A stretch of DNA of 5,888 bases from Sphingomonadaceae bacterium (GCA_019239785.1 JAFAZM010000353.1:1-5888); one strand, 5' to 3'; counted from the first letter of the stretch, positions 1 to 5,586 are shown. A program made the numbers and translations. Notes: generated by a model from the letters alone, not told the origin.

Positions 1-468
1 GAGGACCTCAAAGGCGAGATCAGGATCACGCCGCTGCCGCACATGGACGTGATCAAGGACCTGGTCCCCGATTTCACCCATTTCTACGCCCAATATGCCT
101 CGATCCAGCCCTGGCTGAAGCCGGCGAGCGCGACCCCCTCGACGGAGCGGCTGCAGACGCCCGAGGACAGGTCGAAGCTGGACGGGCTCTACGAGTGCAT
201 CCTCTGCGCCTGCTGCTCGACCTCCTGCCCCTCTTATTGGTGGAATGCCGACAAGTTCCTCGGCCCGGCGATCCTCCTGCAGGCCTATCGCTGGCTCGCC
301 GACAGCCGCGACGAGGCGGCGGACGAGCGGCTCGCCCAGCTCGATGACGCCTTCGCCCTCTACCGCTGTCACACGATCATGAACTGCGCCAACGTCTGCC
401 CCAAGGGCCTCAACCCCGCCAAGGCGATCGCCGAGACGAAGAAGCTGGAGCTGGAGCGGGCGGGTTAG
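1..468 (+). CDS. sdhB: Succinate dehydrogenase iron-sulfur subunit, C-terminal part (5' end outside window)
   Basis: SdhB carries electrons from the FAD subunit SdhA to ubiquinone at the inner membrane (complex II, TCA cycle). The reading frame is open from base 1, so the N-terminal 2Fe-2S domain lies upstream; the 155 visible residues are the C-terminal ferredoxin-like domain. By alignment from memory to E. coli SdhB, C66, C69, C72 and C133 should bind the 4Fe-4S cluster, and C76, C123 and C129 the 3Fe-4S cluster. The signature strings CILCACCSTSCPS and CHTIMNC are intact. W81 and H124 match the residues near the quinone site in the E. coli enzyme (W164, H207). The gene ends with TAG. A 10-base self-complementary run (GGCGCGCGCC, 471-480) follows but has no T-run, so it is a poor terminator. 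The rest of the sdh operon is expected upstream. Confidence 0.97.
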   Translation, partial: EDLKGEIRITPLPHMDVIKDLVPDFTHFYAQYASIQPWLKPASATPSTERLQTPEDRSKLDGLYECILCACCSTSCPSYWWNADKFLGPAILLQAYRWLADSRDEAADERLAQLDDAFALYRCHTIMNCANVCPKGLNPAKAIAETKKLELERAG

Positions 469-526
469 AAGGCGCGCGCCGTCCCAAATAGTGCAGTCCA
501 ACACCTATCGGCAGCAGGACCGTCGG

Positions 527-961
527 CTAACGCCTGAGGGATTGTCCACCAAGCAGTCCTGTCATGGCGCCAAATCCCAGCTTGGCGAGATCGCCCAGCC
601 ACCTCACCAGCTCCACGGTCAAGGGAGGAGGCTCCCTGCCGGCGAGCAGGGTGGTCGTCACACAGATCGCCGTGAACAGCGCCGTGCCCCCGAGAGACGC
701 CAAAAACACGAGCTTGAAAGCTGAGTTGATCGGAACATGATCAGGCGAAGAGCCCGTGCTCTCTTCCCTGGCCGCACGTTCGAACTCAGGATCCTTGCTG
801 CAGACATATCGTCCGAGGTTCTTCGACCAAATCGAAGTTAGCCCCGGCGTTCGCGCGCATTCAACCGCTATGGCGGCCATTGTTGCAATACCCAAATCAT
901 CCTCCCCTATGTCGTTACCAAGAAAGCTCTTTTCCTCATATATAGAGCCGCTGCGAATCAC
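527..961 (-). CDS. Hypothetical small membrane protein, orphan
   Basis: I cannot assign a function. The 144-residue frame has a polar N-terminal half (about 1-80, including the segment IWSKNLGRYVCSKDPEFERA). A strongly hydrophobic segment follows at about 82-108, then a Pro-rich turn (REPPPL). The end is a short amphipathic and hydrophobic stretch containing LGFGAMTGLLGGQSLRR. A similar 'KxGFGAxxGLLGG' ending occurs, from memory, in many uncharacterised one-TM bacterial proteins, which supports a real gene. The N-terminal half would lie on one side of the membrane. The start is uncertain. GTG at 961 is the first possible start but has no Shine-Dalgarno (SD) sequence. An in-frame TTG at 895 (residue 23, giving 122 aa) sits 5 bases after a strong AGGGGAGG. 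ATG at 880 is 20 bases from that site. Composition is AT-richer than the neighbours, suggesting transfer. It has no partner gene here. Confidence 0.6.
   Translation of the reverse strand: MIRSGSIYEEKSFLGNDIGEDDLGIATMAAIAVECARTPGLTSIWSKNLGRYVCSKDPEFERAAREESTGSSPDHVPINSAFKLVFLASLGGTALFTAICVTTTLLAGREPPPLTVELVRWLGDLAKLGFGAMTGLLGGQSLRR
901..908 (-). promoter_or_regulatory. Strong Shine-Dalgarno inside the orphan frame, pointing to a TTG start at 895
   Basis: Read on the minus strand this is AGGGGAGG, followed by 5 bases and an in-frame TTG (895-893). It is the best ribosome binding site of any candidate start for the orphan gene and argues that the protein may begin 22 residues downstream of the GTG at 961. 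Confidence 0.45.
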
Positions 962-1042
962 ATCTTATCATCATATTCGGCTCCGTGACGCCCCCATTCG
1001 GCCTTGCTTGCAAGACACTGACTTTGTCGGCAGGGCGAGAGT

Positions 1043-1498
1043 ATGGACGTCCACCCGCTGATCCGCCACGCGCCCGATCCGGATCATCCCGGCTGGTGGA
1101 GCTGGGACCTGAAGGAGGCCGGCGACCGCTTCAACGCGGTGATCGGCAAATTGCTGGTCCGGCCGGACGGGCCGGGACGCGCCGTCTGCCGGATGTTCCC
1201 GGAGCCGCGCCATGCCAATCTCGGCGATATGGTCCATGGCGGCGCCATCCTGACCTTCGTCGACATGGCCTTCTTCGCCGGCGGCCGCATCGCCGGCGCC
1301 GAGGTGATCCGTGCGGTCACGCTCGATTGCCATGTCCGCTTTCTCGGCCGCGGCCGGATCGGCGTGCCGCTGGACGCCGAGGTCGAGCTGCTTCGGGAGA
1401 CCGGCAGCCTCGTCTTCCTCCAGGGCCGGGTGGTGCAGGAAGAAGAGGTCGTCGCCGCTTTCTCGGGCTCCCTGCGCAAACATAGCCGACCCAAATGA
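1043..1498 (+). CDS. PaaI-family hotdog-fold acyl-CoA thioesterase
   Basis: A single hotdog-domain protein of 151 aa, the usual length for PaaI/YbgC-like enzymes that hydrolyse acyl-CoA thioesters in the cytosol as dimers or tetramers. The hallmark NLGDMVHGGAILTFVDMAF (residues 59-77) is present. H65-G66-G67 form the turn and helix cap that bind the thioester, and D74 sits where the catalytic acid of the HGG family lies. The C-terminal half has the expected strands (VTLDCHVRFL, DAEVELLRETGSLVFLQG). The substrate cannot be read from sequence. ATG at 1043 fits the domain start; the ribosome site is weak (GGCGAGA). The stop overlaps the zapE start as ATGA (1495-1498), so the two are probably translationally coupled. 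A thioesterase at this position between sdhB and zapE is, from memory, common in sphingomonads. Confidence 0.9.
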   Translation: MDVHPLIRHAPDPDHPGWWSWDLKEAGDRFNAVIGKLLVRPDGPGRAVCRMFPEPRHANLGDMVHGGAILTFVDMAFFAGGRIAGAEVIRAVTLDCHVRFLGRGRIGVPLDAEVELLRETGSLVFLQGRVVQEEEVVAAFSGSLRKHSRPK

Positions 1499-2607
1499 CC
1501 GCGGTCAGCGAGCGCTACCGGGCGTTGGTCGCCGCCGGCGAGCTGCAGCCCGACGAAGACCAGCAGCGGGCGGTGGCGGCGCTCGACGCCCTCGCGGCGA
1601 AGCTCGCCGAGATCCCGCGCAAGGGCTCGATCCTCTGGCGCCTCGCCGGCCTCGCCCCCGAGCCACCCGGCGGCCTCTATCTCTGGGGCGGGGTCGGGCG
1701 CGGCAAGTCGATGCTGATGGACCTCGCCTTCGAGACGATCGCCTATGCGCCGAAGCGCCGCGTCCATTTCCACGAATTCATGCTGGAGGTGCATGCGCGG
1801 CTGCGGGCCGAGCGGGCGAAGGAGGAGGGCGATCCGATCCCGCCCGTCGCCAGGGACATCGCCGACGCTGCGAAATTGCTCTGCTTCGACGAGATGGTGA
1901 TCAACAACAGCGCCGACGCGATGATCCTCTCGCGGCTGTTCGCGCACCTGCTCGAGGCGGGCGTTACAATGATCACCACCTCGAACCGGCCGCCGCGCGA
2001 CCTCTATCTCGGCGGCCTGAACCGCGAGCTCTTCCTCCCCTTCATCGACCTGATCGAAGAGAAATTGCAGGTGGTGCCGCTGAACGGGCCGACCGACTAT
2101 CGGCTGCACCGGCTCGGCGGCATGCCGACCTGGTACGTGCCGAACGGCCCGGCCGCGACCGCGGCGCTCGCCGAGGCCTTCTTCCGGCTCACGGATTATC
2201 CGGTCGAGGACCGGGCCAAGGTGCCGAGCGAGGACCTCCAGCTCGGCGGCGGCCGGGTGCTGCACGTGCCGAAGAGCCTCAAGGGCGTGGCCGTCTTCTC
2301 GTTCAAGCGCCTGTGCGGCGAGGCCCGCGGCGCCCCCGATTATCTCAGCATCGCCCGCCATTATCATACGGTCATCCTGGTCGGCATTCCGCTGATGGGC
2401 CCGGAGAACCGCAACGAGGCCGCCCGCTTCGTCACCCTGATCGATGCGCTGTACGAGCATAAGGTGAAATTGCTCGCCGCCGCCGATGCCGAGCCGCAGG
2501 ACCTCTACGTGAAAGGCGACGGCGCGTTCGAGTTCGAGCGCACCGCGTCGAGGCTGATCGAGATGCAGAGCGAGGACTATCTCGCCGAGGGGCATGGCGA
2601 GCGTTAG
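1495..2607 (+). CDS. zapE: Cell division protein ZapE (AFG1-like AAA ATPase)
   Basis: A 370-aa ATPase of the ZapE/AFG1 family. ZapE acts on FtsZ rings in E. coli during late division and stress, and the mitochondrial relative Afg1 helps handle respiratory complex subunits. The Walker A motif GGVGRGKS is at residues 65-72 and Walker B LLCFDE at 128-133. A sensor-like TTSNRPPRDLYLGGLNRELFLPFI follows at 161-184, which is diagnostic for the family. VHFHEFMLEVH (90-100) matches the conserved family segment. Length is typical. The segment after Walker B reads MVINNSADAMIL, whereas the E. coli-type protein, as I recall it, has FQVTDIADAMIL; the key ATPase residues are unaffected. The ATG overlaps the thioesterase stop, indicating coupled translation. 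Proximity to sdhB fits the alphaproteobacterial arrangement. A composite repeat begins 22 bases after the stop. Confidence 0.95.
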   Translation: MTAVSERYRALVAAGELQPDEDQQRAVAALDALAAKLAEIPRKGSILWRLAGLAPEPPGGLYLWGGVGRGKSMLMDLAFETIAYAPKRRVHFHEFMLEVHARLRAERAKEEGDPIPPVARDIADAAKLLCFDEMVINNSADAMILSRLFAHLLEAGVTMITTSNRPPRDLYLGGLNRELFLPFIDLIEEKLQVVPLNGPTDYRLHRLGGMPTWYVPNGPAATAALAEAFFRLTDYPVEDRAKVPSEDLQLGGGRVLHVPKSLKGVAVFSFKRLCGEARGAPDYLSIARHYHTVILVGIPLMGPENRNEAARFVTLIDALYEHKVKLLAAADAEPQDLYVKGDGAFEFERTASRLIEMQSEDYLAEGHGER

Positions 2608-2628
2608 CGTTGAGAAGAAGGTAGAAGA

Positions 2629-2745
2629 AAAAGAAGAAGACCCTCACCCTGCCCTCTCCCGCGAGCGGGAGAGGGTGAAGAAGGCGAGACTCGCGCGGAT
2701 GCACTCCTTCTCCCGCTTGCGGGAGAAGGTTGGGATGAGGGTCTT
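2629..2745 (+). repeat. Composite two-hairpin intergenic repeat, copy A
   Basis: A BIME-like element made of two imperfectly similar hairpins inside an outer inverted repeat. Hairpin 1 has 11-base arms CCCTCTCCCGC (2652-2662) and GCGGGAGAGGG (2665-2675). Hairpin 2 has arms CCTTCTCCCGC (2706-2716) and GCGGGAGAAGG (2719-2729). The outer arms AAGACCCTCA (2637-2646) and TGAGGGTCTT (2736-2745) can close the whole unit into a cruciform-like fold. A purine tract flanks the left end and a T/C-rich tract the right. It lies between zapE and the peptidase gene and would be transcribed if both are co-transcribed. Without a following T-run it is not a standard terminator. The reverse complement of this unit recurs at 5330-5447. 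Confidence 0.9.
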
Positions 2746-2820
2746 GTTCCTTCTTTTTCCACCTCCGCTCGCCCCGCTTGACCGCCCCCTCATTTCGGCC
2801 AAATCTCCGCGCGCTTTTTC

Positions 2821-2826
2821 GGGAGA
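2821..2826 (+). promoter_or_regulatory. Ribosome binding site of the M20 peptidase
   Basis: GGGAGA lies 7 bases before the ATG at 2834. It fixes the start there rather than at the in-frame upstream ATG at 2594, because only the 2834 start gives an N-terminal signal peptide. Confidence 0.7.
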
Positions 2827-2833
2827 CCCCCTC

Positions 2834-4309
2834 ATGCGCCTTGCCCTGCTCGCCGCCGCCTTGCTCTCCACCGCCGCCGCTGCCGCGCTCGCCCAGCCGG
2901 CGCCCACCTCGCCGGCGACCGCGGCCTACACGCCGCCGACCGACCAGTGGCACGCCAAGGCGCGGGAGATCTACGCGCACGCCATCTCGATCCCGACAGT
3001 CCAGGGCCGCGGCCGGGTGCCCGAGCTCGCCCAATATCTCGCCGACCAGTTCCGCGCCGGCGGCTTCACCGACGTCCAGGTCCATCCCTATGACGTGACC
3101 CTGCCCGACGACCACACCGCCGCCCTGATCGTGCGCTGGCCGGCCGCGCACCCGTCGGGCCGCAAGGCGATGGTGCTGATGGGCCATATGGACGTGGTCG
3201 AGGCGCTGCGCGCGGACTGGTCGCGCGATCCGTTCACGCTCGGCGAGGAAGGCGGCTATTTCTACGGCCGCGGCACGATCGACATGAAGCACGGCATCGC
3301 CGCGGTGACGACCGCGTTGCTGCGGCTGCGCGCCGAAGGCTTCCAGCCCGACCGCGACATCGTCGTCGTCTTCACCGGCGACGAGGAGAATGGCGGCGCC
3401 GGCGCCGAGCATGCGGCCAACGACTGGCTCGACCCAGCGACGCTCGACTTCGCGCTGAACGCCGACGCCGGCGGCGGCGCCTTCCTCGCCGACGGCCGCT
3501 TGCTCGGCTACGGCATCCAGACCGCCGAGAAGATCTACCAGAGCTTCACCTTGACCGCCACCAACCCCGGCGGCCACAGCTCGCGGCCCCGGCCGGACAA
3601 TGCGATCTACCAGCTCGCCCACACGCTCGACCGGCTGGAGCATTACCGCTTCGAGCCCCATCTCAACGAGACCACCCGCGCCTATTTCCGCCACCGCACC
3701 GAGACCGCCAGCCCCGAGCTCGCGGCCGCGATCAACCGCTGGCTGGCGAACGAGAACGACGCCCAGGCGGCGGATTATATCGAGGCCTCGGAGACCGAGG
3801 TCGGCCTCACCCGCACCCGCTGCGTCGCGACCCGGCTGCGCGGCGGCCATGCCGACAATGCGCTGCCGCAGCTCGCCCAGGCGACGGTCAATTGCCGGAT
3901 GTTCCCGGGCACCGATCCGGCCAGCGTGCTCGCCATCCTGCGCGGCCTCGGCGCGCCGGACCATGTCGCGGTCGAGCCGATCCAGCCCGCCCACCCGACC
4001 GACGCCTCGCCGCTGCGCCCCGACGTGCTCGGCGCCTACACCGCGGCCGTGCGCGCCCGCCATCCGGGCGCGGCGGTGACGCCCGACATGAGCACCGGCG
4101 CCACCGACGGCCTCTATTTCCGCGCCCGCGGCGTGCCGGTCTACGGCGTCGACGGGTCCTGGGCGGTGATCCCCGCGGACGAGCGCGCCCATGGCCGCGA
4201 CGAGCGTCTGCCGGTCCGCGCCTTCTACGAGAATGTCGATCATTGGACCGACGTGATCCGCAGCCTCGCTAGCGCATCGCCGCCGCGAGCCGGGCGCCGC
4301 GCCCGGTAA
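2834..4309 (+). CDS. Exported M20/M25/M40-family zinc metallopeptidase
   Basis: A 491-aa di-zinc hydrolase of the M20 group (carboxypeptidase G2/ArgE/DapE relatives), predicted to cleave C-terminal amino acids or small peptides in the periplasm. Residues 1-21 form a signal peptide (MRLALL, an alanine-rich core, ALA before QPAP). The metal site is complete: H118 and D120 in MGHMDVV, bridging D150 in GRGTIDMKHG, general base E184 with ligand E185 in TGDEENGG, D211 in NADAGGG, and H453 in AHGRDERLP. The inserted dimerisation domain spans about 235-380 and includes NPGGHSSRPRPDNA (244-257). MSTGATDGLYF (419-429) is the typical pre-C-terminal motif. Exact substrate is unknown. The frame is open back to an ATG at 2594, but that would translate the repeat and bury the signal peptide. 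The last 41 bases overlap the convergent regulator gene. Confidence 0.93.
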   Translation: MRLALLAAALLSTAAAAALAQPAPTSPATAAYTPPTDQWHAKAREIYAHAISIPTVQGRGRVPELAQYLADQFRAGGFTDVQVHPYDVTLPDDHTAALIVRWPAAHPSGRKAMVLMGHMDVVEALRADWSRDPFTLGEEGGYFYGRGTIDMKHGIAAVTTALLRLRAEGFQPDRDIVVVFTGDEENGGAGAEHAANDWLDPATLDFALNADAGGGAFLADGRLLGYGIQTAEKIYQSFTLTATNPGGHSSRPRPDNAIYQLAHTLDRLEHYRFEPHLNETTRAYFRHRTETASPELAAAINRWLANENDAQAADYIEASETEVGLTRTRCVATRLRGGHADNALPQLAQATVNCRMFPGTDPASVLAILRGLGAPDHVAVEPIQPAHPTDASPLRPDVLGAYTAAVRARHPGAAVTPDMSTGATDGLYFRARGVPVYGVDGSWAVIPADERAHGRDERLPVRAFYENVDHWTDVIRSLASASPPRAGRRAR

Positions 4310-4799
4310 GGCCGTAGATCGCCACCGGCGGGTAGTCGTCCCCCAGCGCCCGGTCGATCAGCTCGACCGACAGGAGCTGCTTCAGCGTCAGCGAGAGCGC
4401 GCGCGGCGTCACCGGCCGCAGCGCGCTCTGCAATATCGTGAAGCGGGCGCGGTCGTCGTCGAGCCGCGCGATCAGGGGCAACGACCAGCGCGGCATCTGA
4501 TCCGGCTCGAGCCCGAGCCGCCGCCGTTCCTCCATAACCTTCATCGCGAAGGCGGCGATGGGCTCCCCGGCCGGGGTGAGGATATATTCCGGGCGAAGCG
4601 GATGGCCGTGGCCGGGATTGCGGCGGAGCCAGCCCGCCTCCTGCAGCTGCGCCAGGCTCGCCGCCAGCGCGCTCCGCGACAGGCCGAGCCGGGCCAGCAT
4701 CACCGCGAAGCGCGCCCCTTCCTCGGCGCCGACCAGGGCCATCAGCGGCACCAGCCAGCGCCCGGCGACCAGCCTGCGAAGATCGGCCTCGGCGATCAT
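4269..4799 (-). CDS. HxlR-like transcriptional regulator with two tandem winged-helix domains
   Basis: A 176-aa protein from ATG 4799. Two winged-helix units, about residues 8-80 and 98-176, align to each other at an offset of 90: RW at 14-15 and 104-105, PL at 18-19 and 108-109, ARF at 29-31 and 118-120, S/R-AL at 43-45 and 133-135, Y-x-LT-x-x-G at 72-78 and 162-168. Each resembles a single HxlR domain (GKW start, recognition helix, wing, YxLTxxG end). The usual HxlR protein is one domain of about 110 aa that dimerises, so this chain may be a covalent dimer equivalent. No ligand domain is seen. An upstream in-frame GTG at 4835 would add 12 residues, but it has no ribosome site and lies upstream of the likely -10. 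It is divergent from the VOC gene, which it probably controls along with itself. The 3' end overlaps the peptidase gene. Confidence 0.8.
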   Translation of the reverse strand: MIAEADLRRLVAGRWLVPLMALVGAEEGARFAVMLARLGLSRSALAASLAQLQEAGWLRRNPGHGHPLRPEYILTPAGEPIAAFAMKVMEERRRLGLEPDQMPRWSLPLIARLDDDRARFTILQSALRPVTPRALSLTLKQLLSVELIDRALGDDYPPVAIYGLTGRGARLAAAMR

Positions 4800-4873
4800 G
4801 CGGCTCTTGCTACCAGCGCACAAAAGTATATGCACTATAAAAATAGAACCTAAGCGATTCGAGAGGGACGGAG
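4800..4873. promoter_or_regulatory. Divergent promoter region with candidate operator for the HxlR-like regulator
   Basis: This 74-base AT-rich gap separates the two divergent starts. On the minus strand TATACT (4830-4825) is a good -10, placing the transcript start about 18 bases before ATG 4799. On the plus strand TATAAA (4836-4841) is a good -10 for the VOC gene. The -35 boxes are weak on both sides, as expected for regulated promoters. An imperfect dyad AGTATATGCACT (4825-4836, 8 of 12 positions symmetric) overlaps both -10 regions. HxlR-family operators are often short AT-rich dyads of this kind, so it is a candidate operator; this is inference. Confidence 0.45.
4861..4868 (+). promoter_or_regulatory. 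Ribosome binding site of the VOC gene
   Basis: GAGAGGGA lies 5 bases before ATG 4874 and supports that start. A second purine cluster (GGAG, 4870-4873) touches the ATG and is too close to act. Confidence 0.6.
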
Positions 4874-5269
4874 ATGGCGATCGACTATGATGGCGGGCTC
4901 ACCTGCTCCTGCGGCGTGACCAGCCTGGACCGGAGCATCGCCTGGTATCGGGACGTGCTCGGCTTCGACCTGCTCTACCGCCTCGAGCAGATCGCCTGGT
5001 GCGAGCTCAAGACCGGCGTCGAGCGCGTCAATCTCGGCCTCTCCGAGGTCGAGGAGGCCGGCGGCAAGGGCGGCGCCACCCTGACCTTCGGCGTCACCGA
5101 CATCGAGGCGGCAAAGGCGGAGCTCGACGGCAAGGGGGTACGGCAGGACGGCCCGATCCGCGACATCCCCGGCATGGTGCGGCTGCTCACCTTCTACGAT
5201 CCCGACGACAATGCCTTCATGTTCTACCAAGTGCTCGGGCACGACCACGATACGGGGCAGGCTACGTAG
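4874..5269 (+). CDS. VOC-superfamily (glyoxalase/bleomycin-resistance fold) protein, probably non-metal
   Basis: A 131-aa cytosolic protein with two beta-alpha-beta-beta-beta modules, the usual VOC length. Family hallmarks are GVTSLDRSIAWYRDVLGFDL (residues 14-33), the second module start LTFGVTDIEAAKAEL (70-84), and DPDDNAFMFYQ (109-119) in place of the standard DPDGNxxE. Aligned by eye, the three usual metal-ligand positions carry T10 (normally His), T69 (normally His/Glu) and M116 (normally Glu). It therefore probably does not bind the catalytic metal of glyoxalase I or dioxygenases and may instead bind a small molecule or be a different VOC branch. The divergent two-domain HxlR-like regulator is a likely controller. 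In other bacteria HxlR regulators often govern responses to reactive electrophiles, which suits a glyoxalase-fold neighbour but does not prove it. Confidence 0.87.
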   Translation: MAIDYDGGLTCSCGVTSLDRSIAWYRDVLGFDLLYRLEQIAWCELKTGVERVNLGLSEVEEAGGKGGATLTFGVTDIEAAKAELDGKGVRQDGPIRDIPGMVRLLTFYDPDDNAFMFYQVLGHDHDTGQAT

Positions 5270-5329
5270 AAACACTCTTGTCCAAGGGGAAATGGAGGCC
5301 GTCGGAAAGCGGCGGGATAGAGGAAGAAC

Positions 5330-5447
5330 AAGAAGAAGACCCTCATCCCAACCTTCTCCCGCAGGCGGGAGAAGGAGTGGCTCGGCGTGTCCCCTTTGAA
5401 CCCTCTCCCGCTCGCGGGAGAGGGCAGGGTGAGGGTCTTCTTCTTTT
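5330..5447 (-). repeat. Composite two-hairpin intergenic repeat, copy B (inverted relative to copy A)
   Basis: This is the reverse complement of copy A. Block 5336-5379 matches the complement of 2702-2745 at 43 of 44 bases (one change in a loop). Block 5400-5447 matches the complement of 2629-2676 at all 48 bases. The central spacers (5380-5399, 20 bases; 2677-2701 in A, 25 bases) are unrelated. Hairpins are 5352-5362 with 5365-5375, and 5401-5411 with 5414-5424. The outer inverted repeat is longer here: AAGAAGAAGACCCTCA (5330-5345) and its complement at 5430-5445. Conserved stems with a free spacer point to a structured mobile repeat family rather than a simple duplication. Confidence 0.92.
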
Positions 5448-5474
5448 CTTCTCTGCCCCCCAGGGCCCCAAGAT

Positions 5475-5538
5475 TCCCTCACCCTACCACCGCTGCGCGG
5501 CGACGGGCCCCTCCCTCTCCCCGAAACGGGAGAGGGAG
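5475..5538 (+). repeat. Degenerate third repeat unit with a hairpin
   Basis: The unit starts with CCCTCACCCTACC (5477-5489), like the outer arm of copies A and B. It ends with a hairpin of 11-base arms, CTCCCTCTCCC (5511-5521) and GGGAGAGGGAG (5528-5538), with loop CGAAAC. It resembles half of the composite repeat with a diverged middle. It sits about 60 bases before the GH2 start and has no T-run. Confidence 0.6.
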
Positions 5539-5586
5539 AATGGCCGCTTCAATCCCGCGACCTTTCCCCTTACGCTGCTCAGAAAA

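Larger units (their letters stand above)
469..1042. other. AT-richer island between sdhB and the thioesterase gene
   Basis: This stretch is clearly less GC-rich than the genes on both sides, with runs such as TTTTCCTCATATATAG near 929-944 that are absent from neighbouring coding DNA. It holds one minus-strand gene (527-961) plus about 58 and 81 bases of flank. I see no transposase, no tRNA and no convincing terminal repeat. Different composition and opposite strand between two housekeeping genes suggest an acquired insertion; this is inference. Confidence 0.5.

Noticed and set aside
508..1033. TCGGCAG at 508-514 and 1027-1033 as possible target-site duplication flanking the orphan gene
   Set aside because: Only seven bases match, the flanks diverge at once and no transposase or terminal repeat is present; chance is likely in GC-rich DNA.
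1084..2595. Long minus-strand open frame opposite the thioesterase and zapE
   Set aside because: It is antisense to two well-supported genes and has the composition of a GC-bias shadow, with no recognisable motif.
2637..2745. Composite repeat as CRISPR array or Rho-independent terminator
   Set aside because: There are only two inverted copies far apart, without regular spacers, and the hairpins lack a following T-run.
2594..2833. In-frame upstream extension of the M20 peptidase from ATG 2594
   Set aside because: It overlaps the end of zapE, translates through the hairpin repeat and would place 80 residues before an obvious signal peptide. ATG 2834 has a good ribosome site and a proper signal sequence.
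2432..4243. Long minus-strand open frame of 603 codons opposite the peptidase
   Set aside because: It is low-complexity (Arg, Gly, Ala, Val-rich) with no domain, and arises from GC-rich third positions of the real M20 gene. The plus-strand protein has a full set of catalytic motifs.
4799..4835. GTG 4835 as start of the regulator
   Set aside because: It has no ribosome site and lies upstream of the best minus-strand -10 (TATACT, 4830-4825), so it would probably not be in the transcript. The domain starts naturally from ATG 4799.
4850..5482. Minus-strand frame spanning the VOC gene and repeat copy B
   Set aside because: Its N-terminal part is translated repeat sequence and the rest is antisense to the VOC gene.
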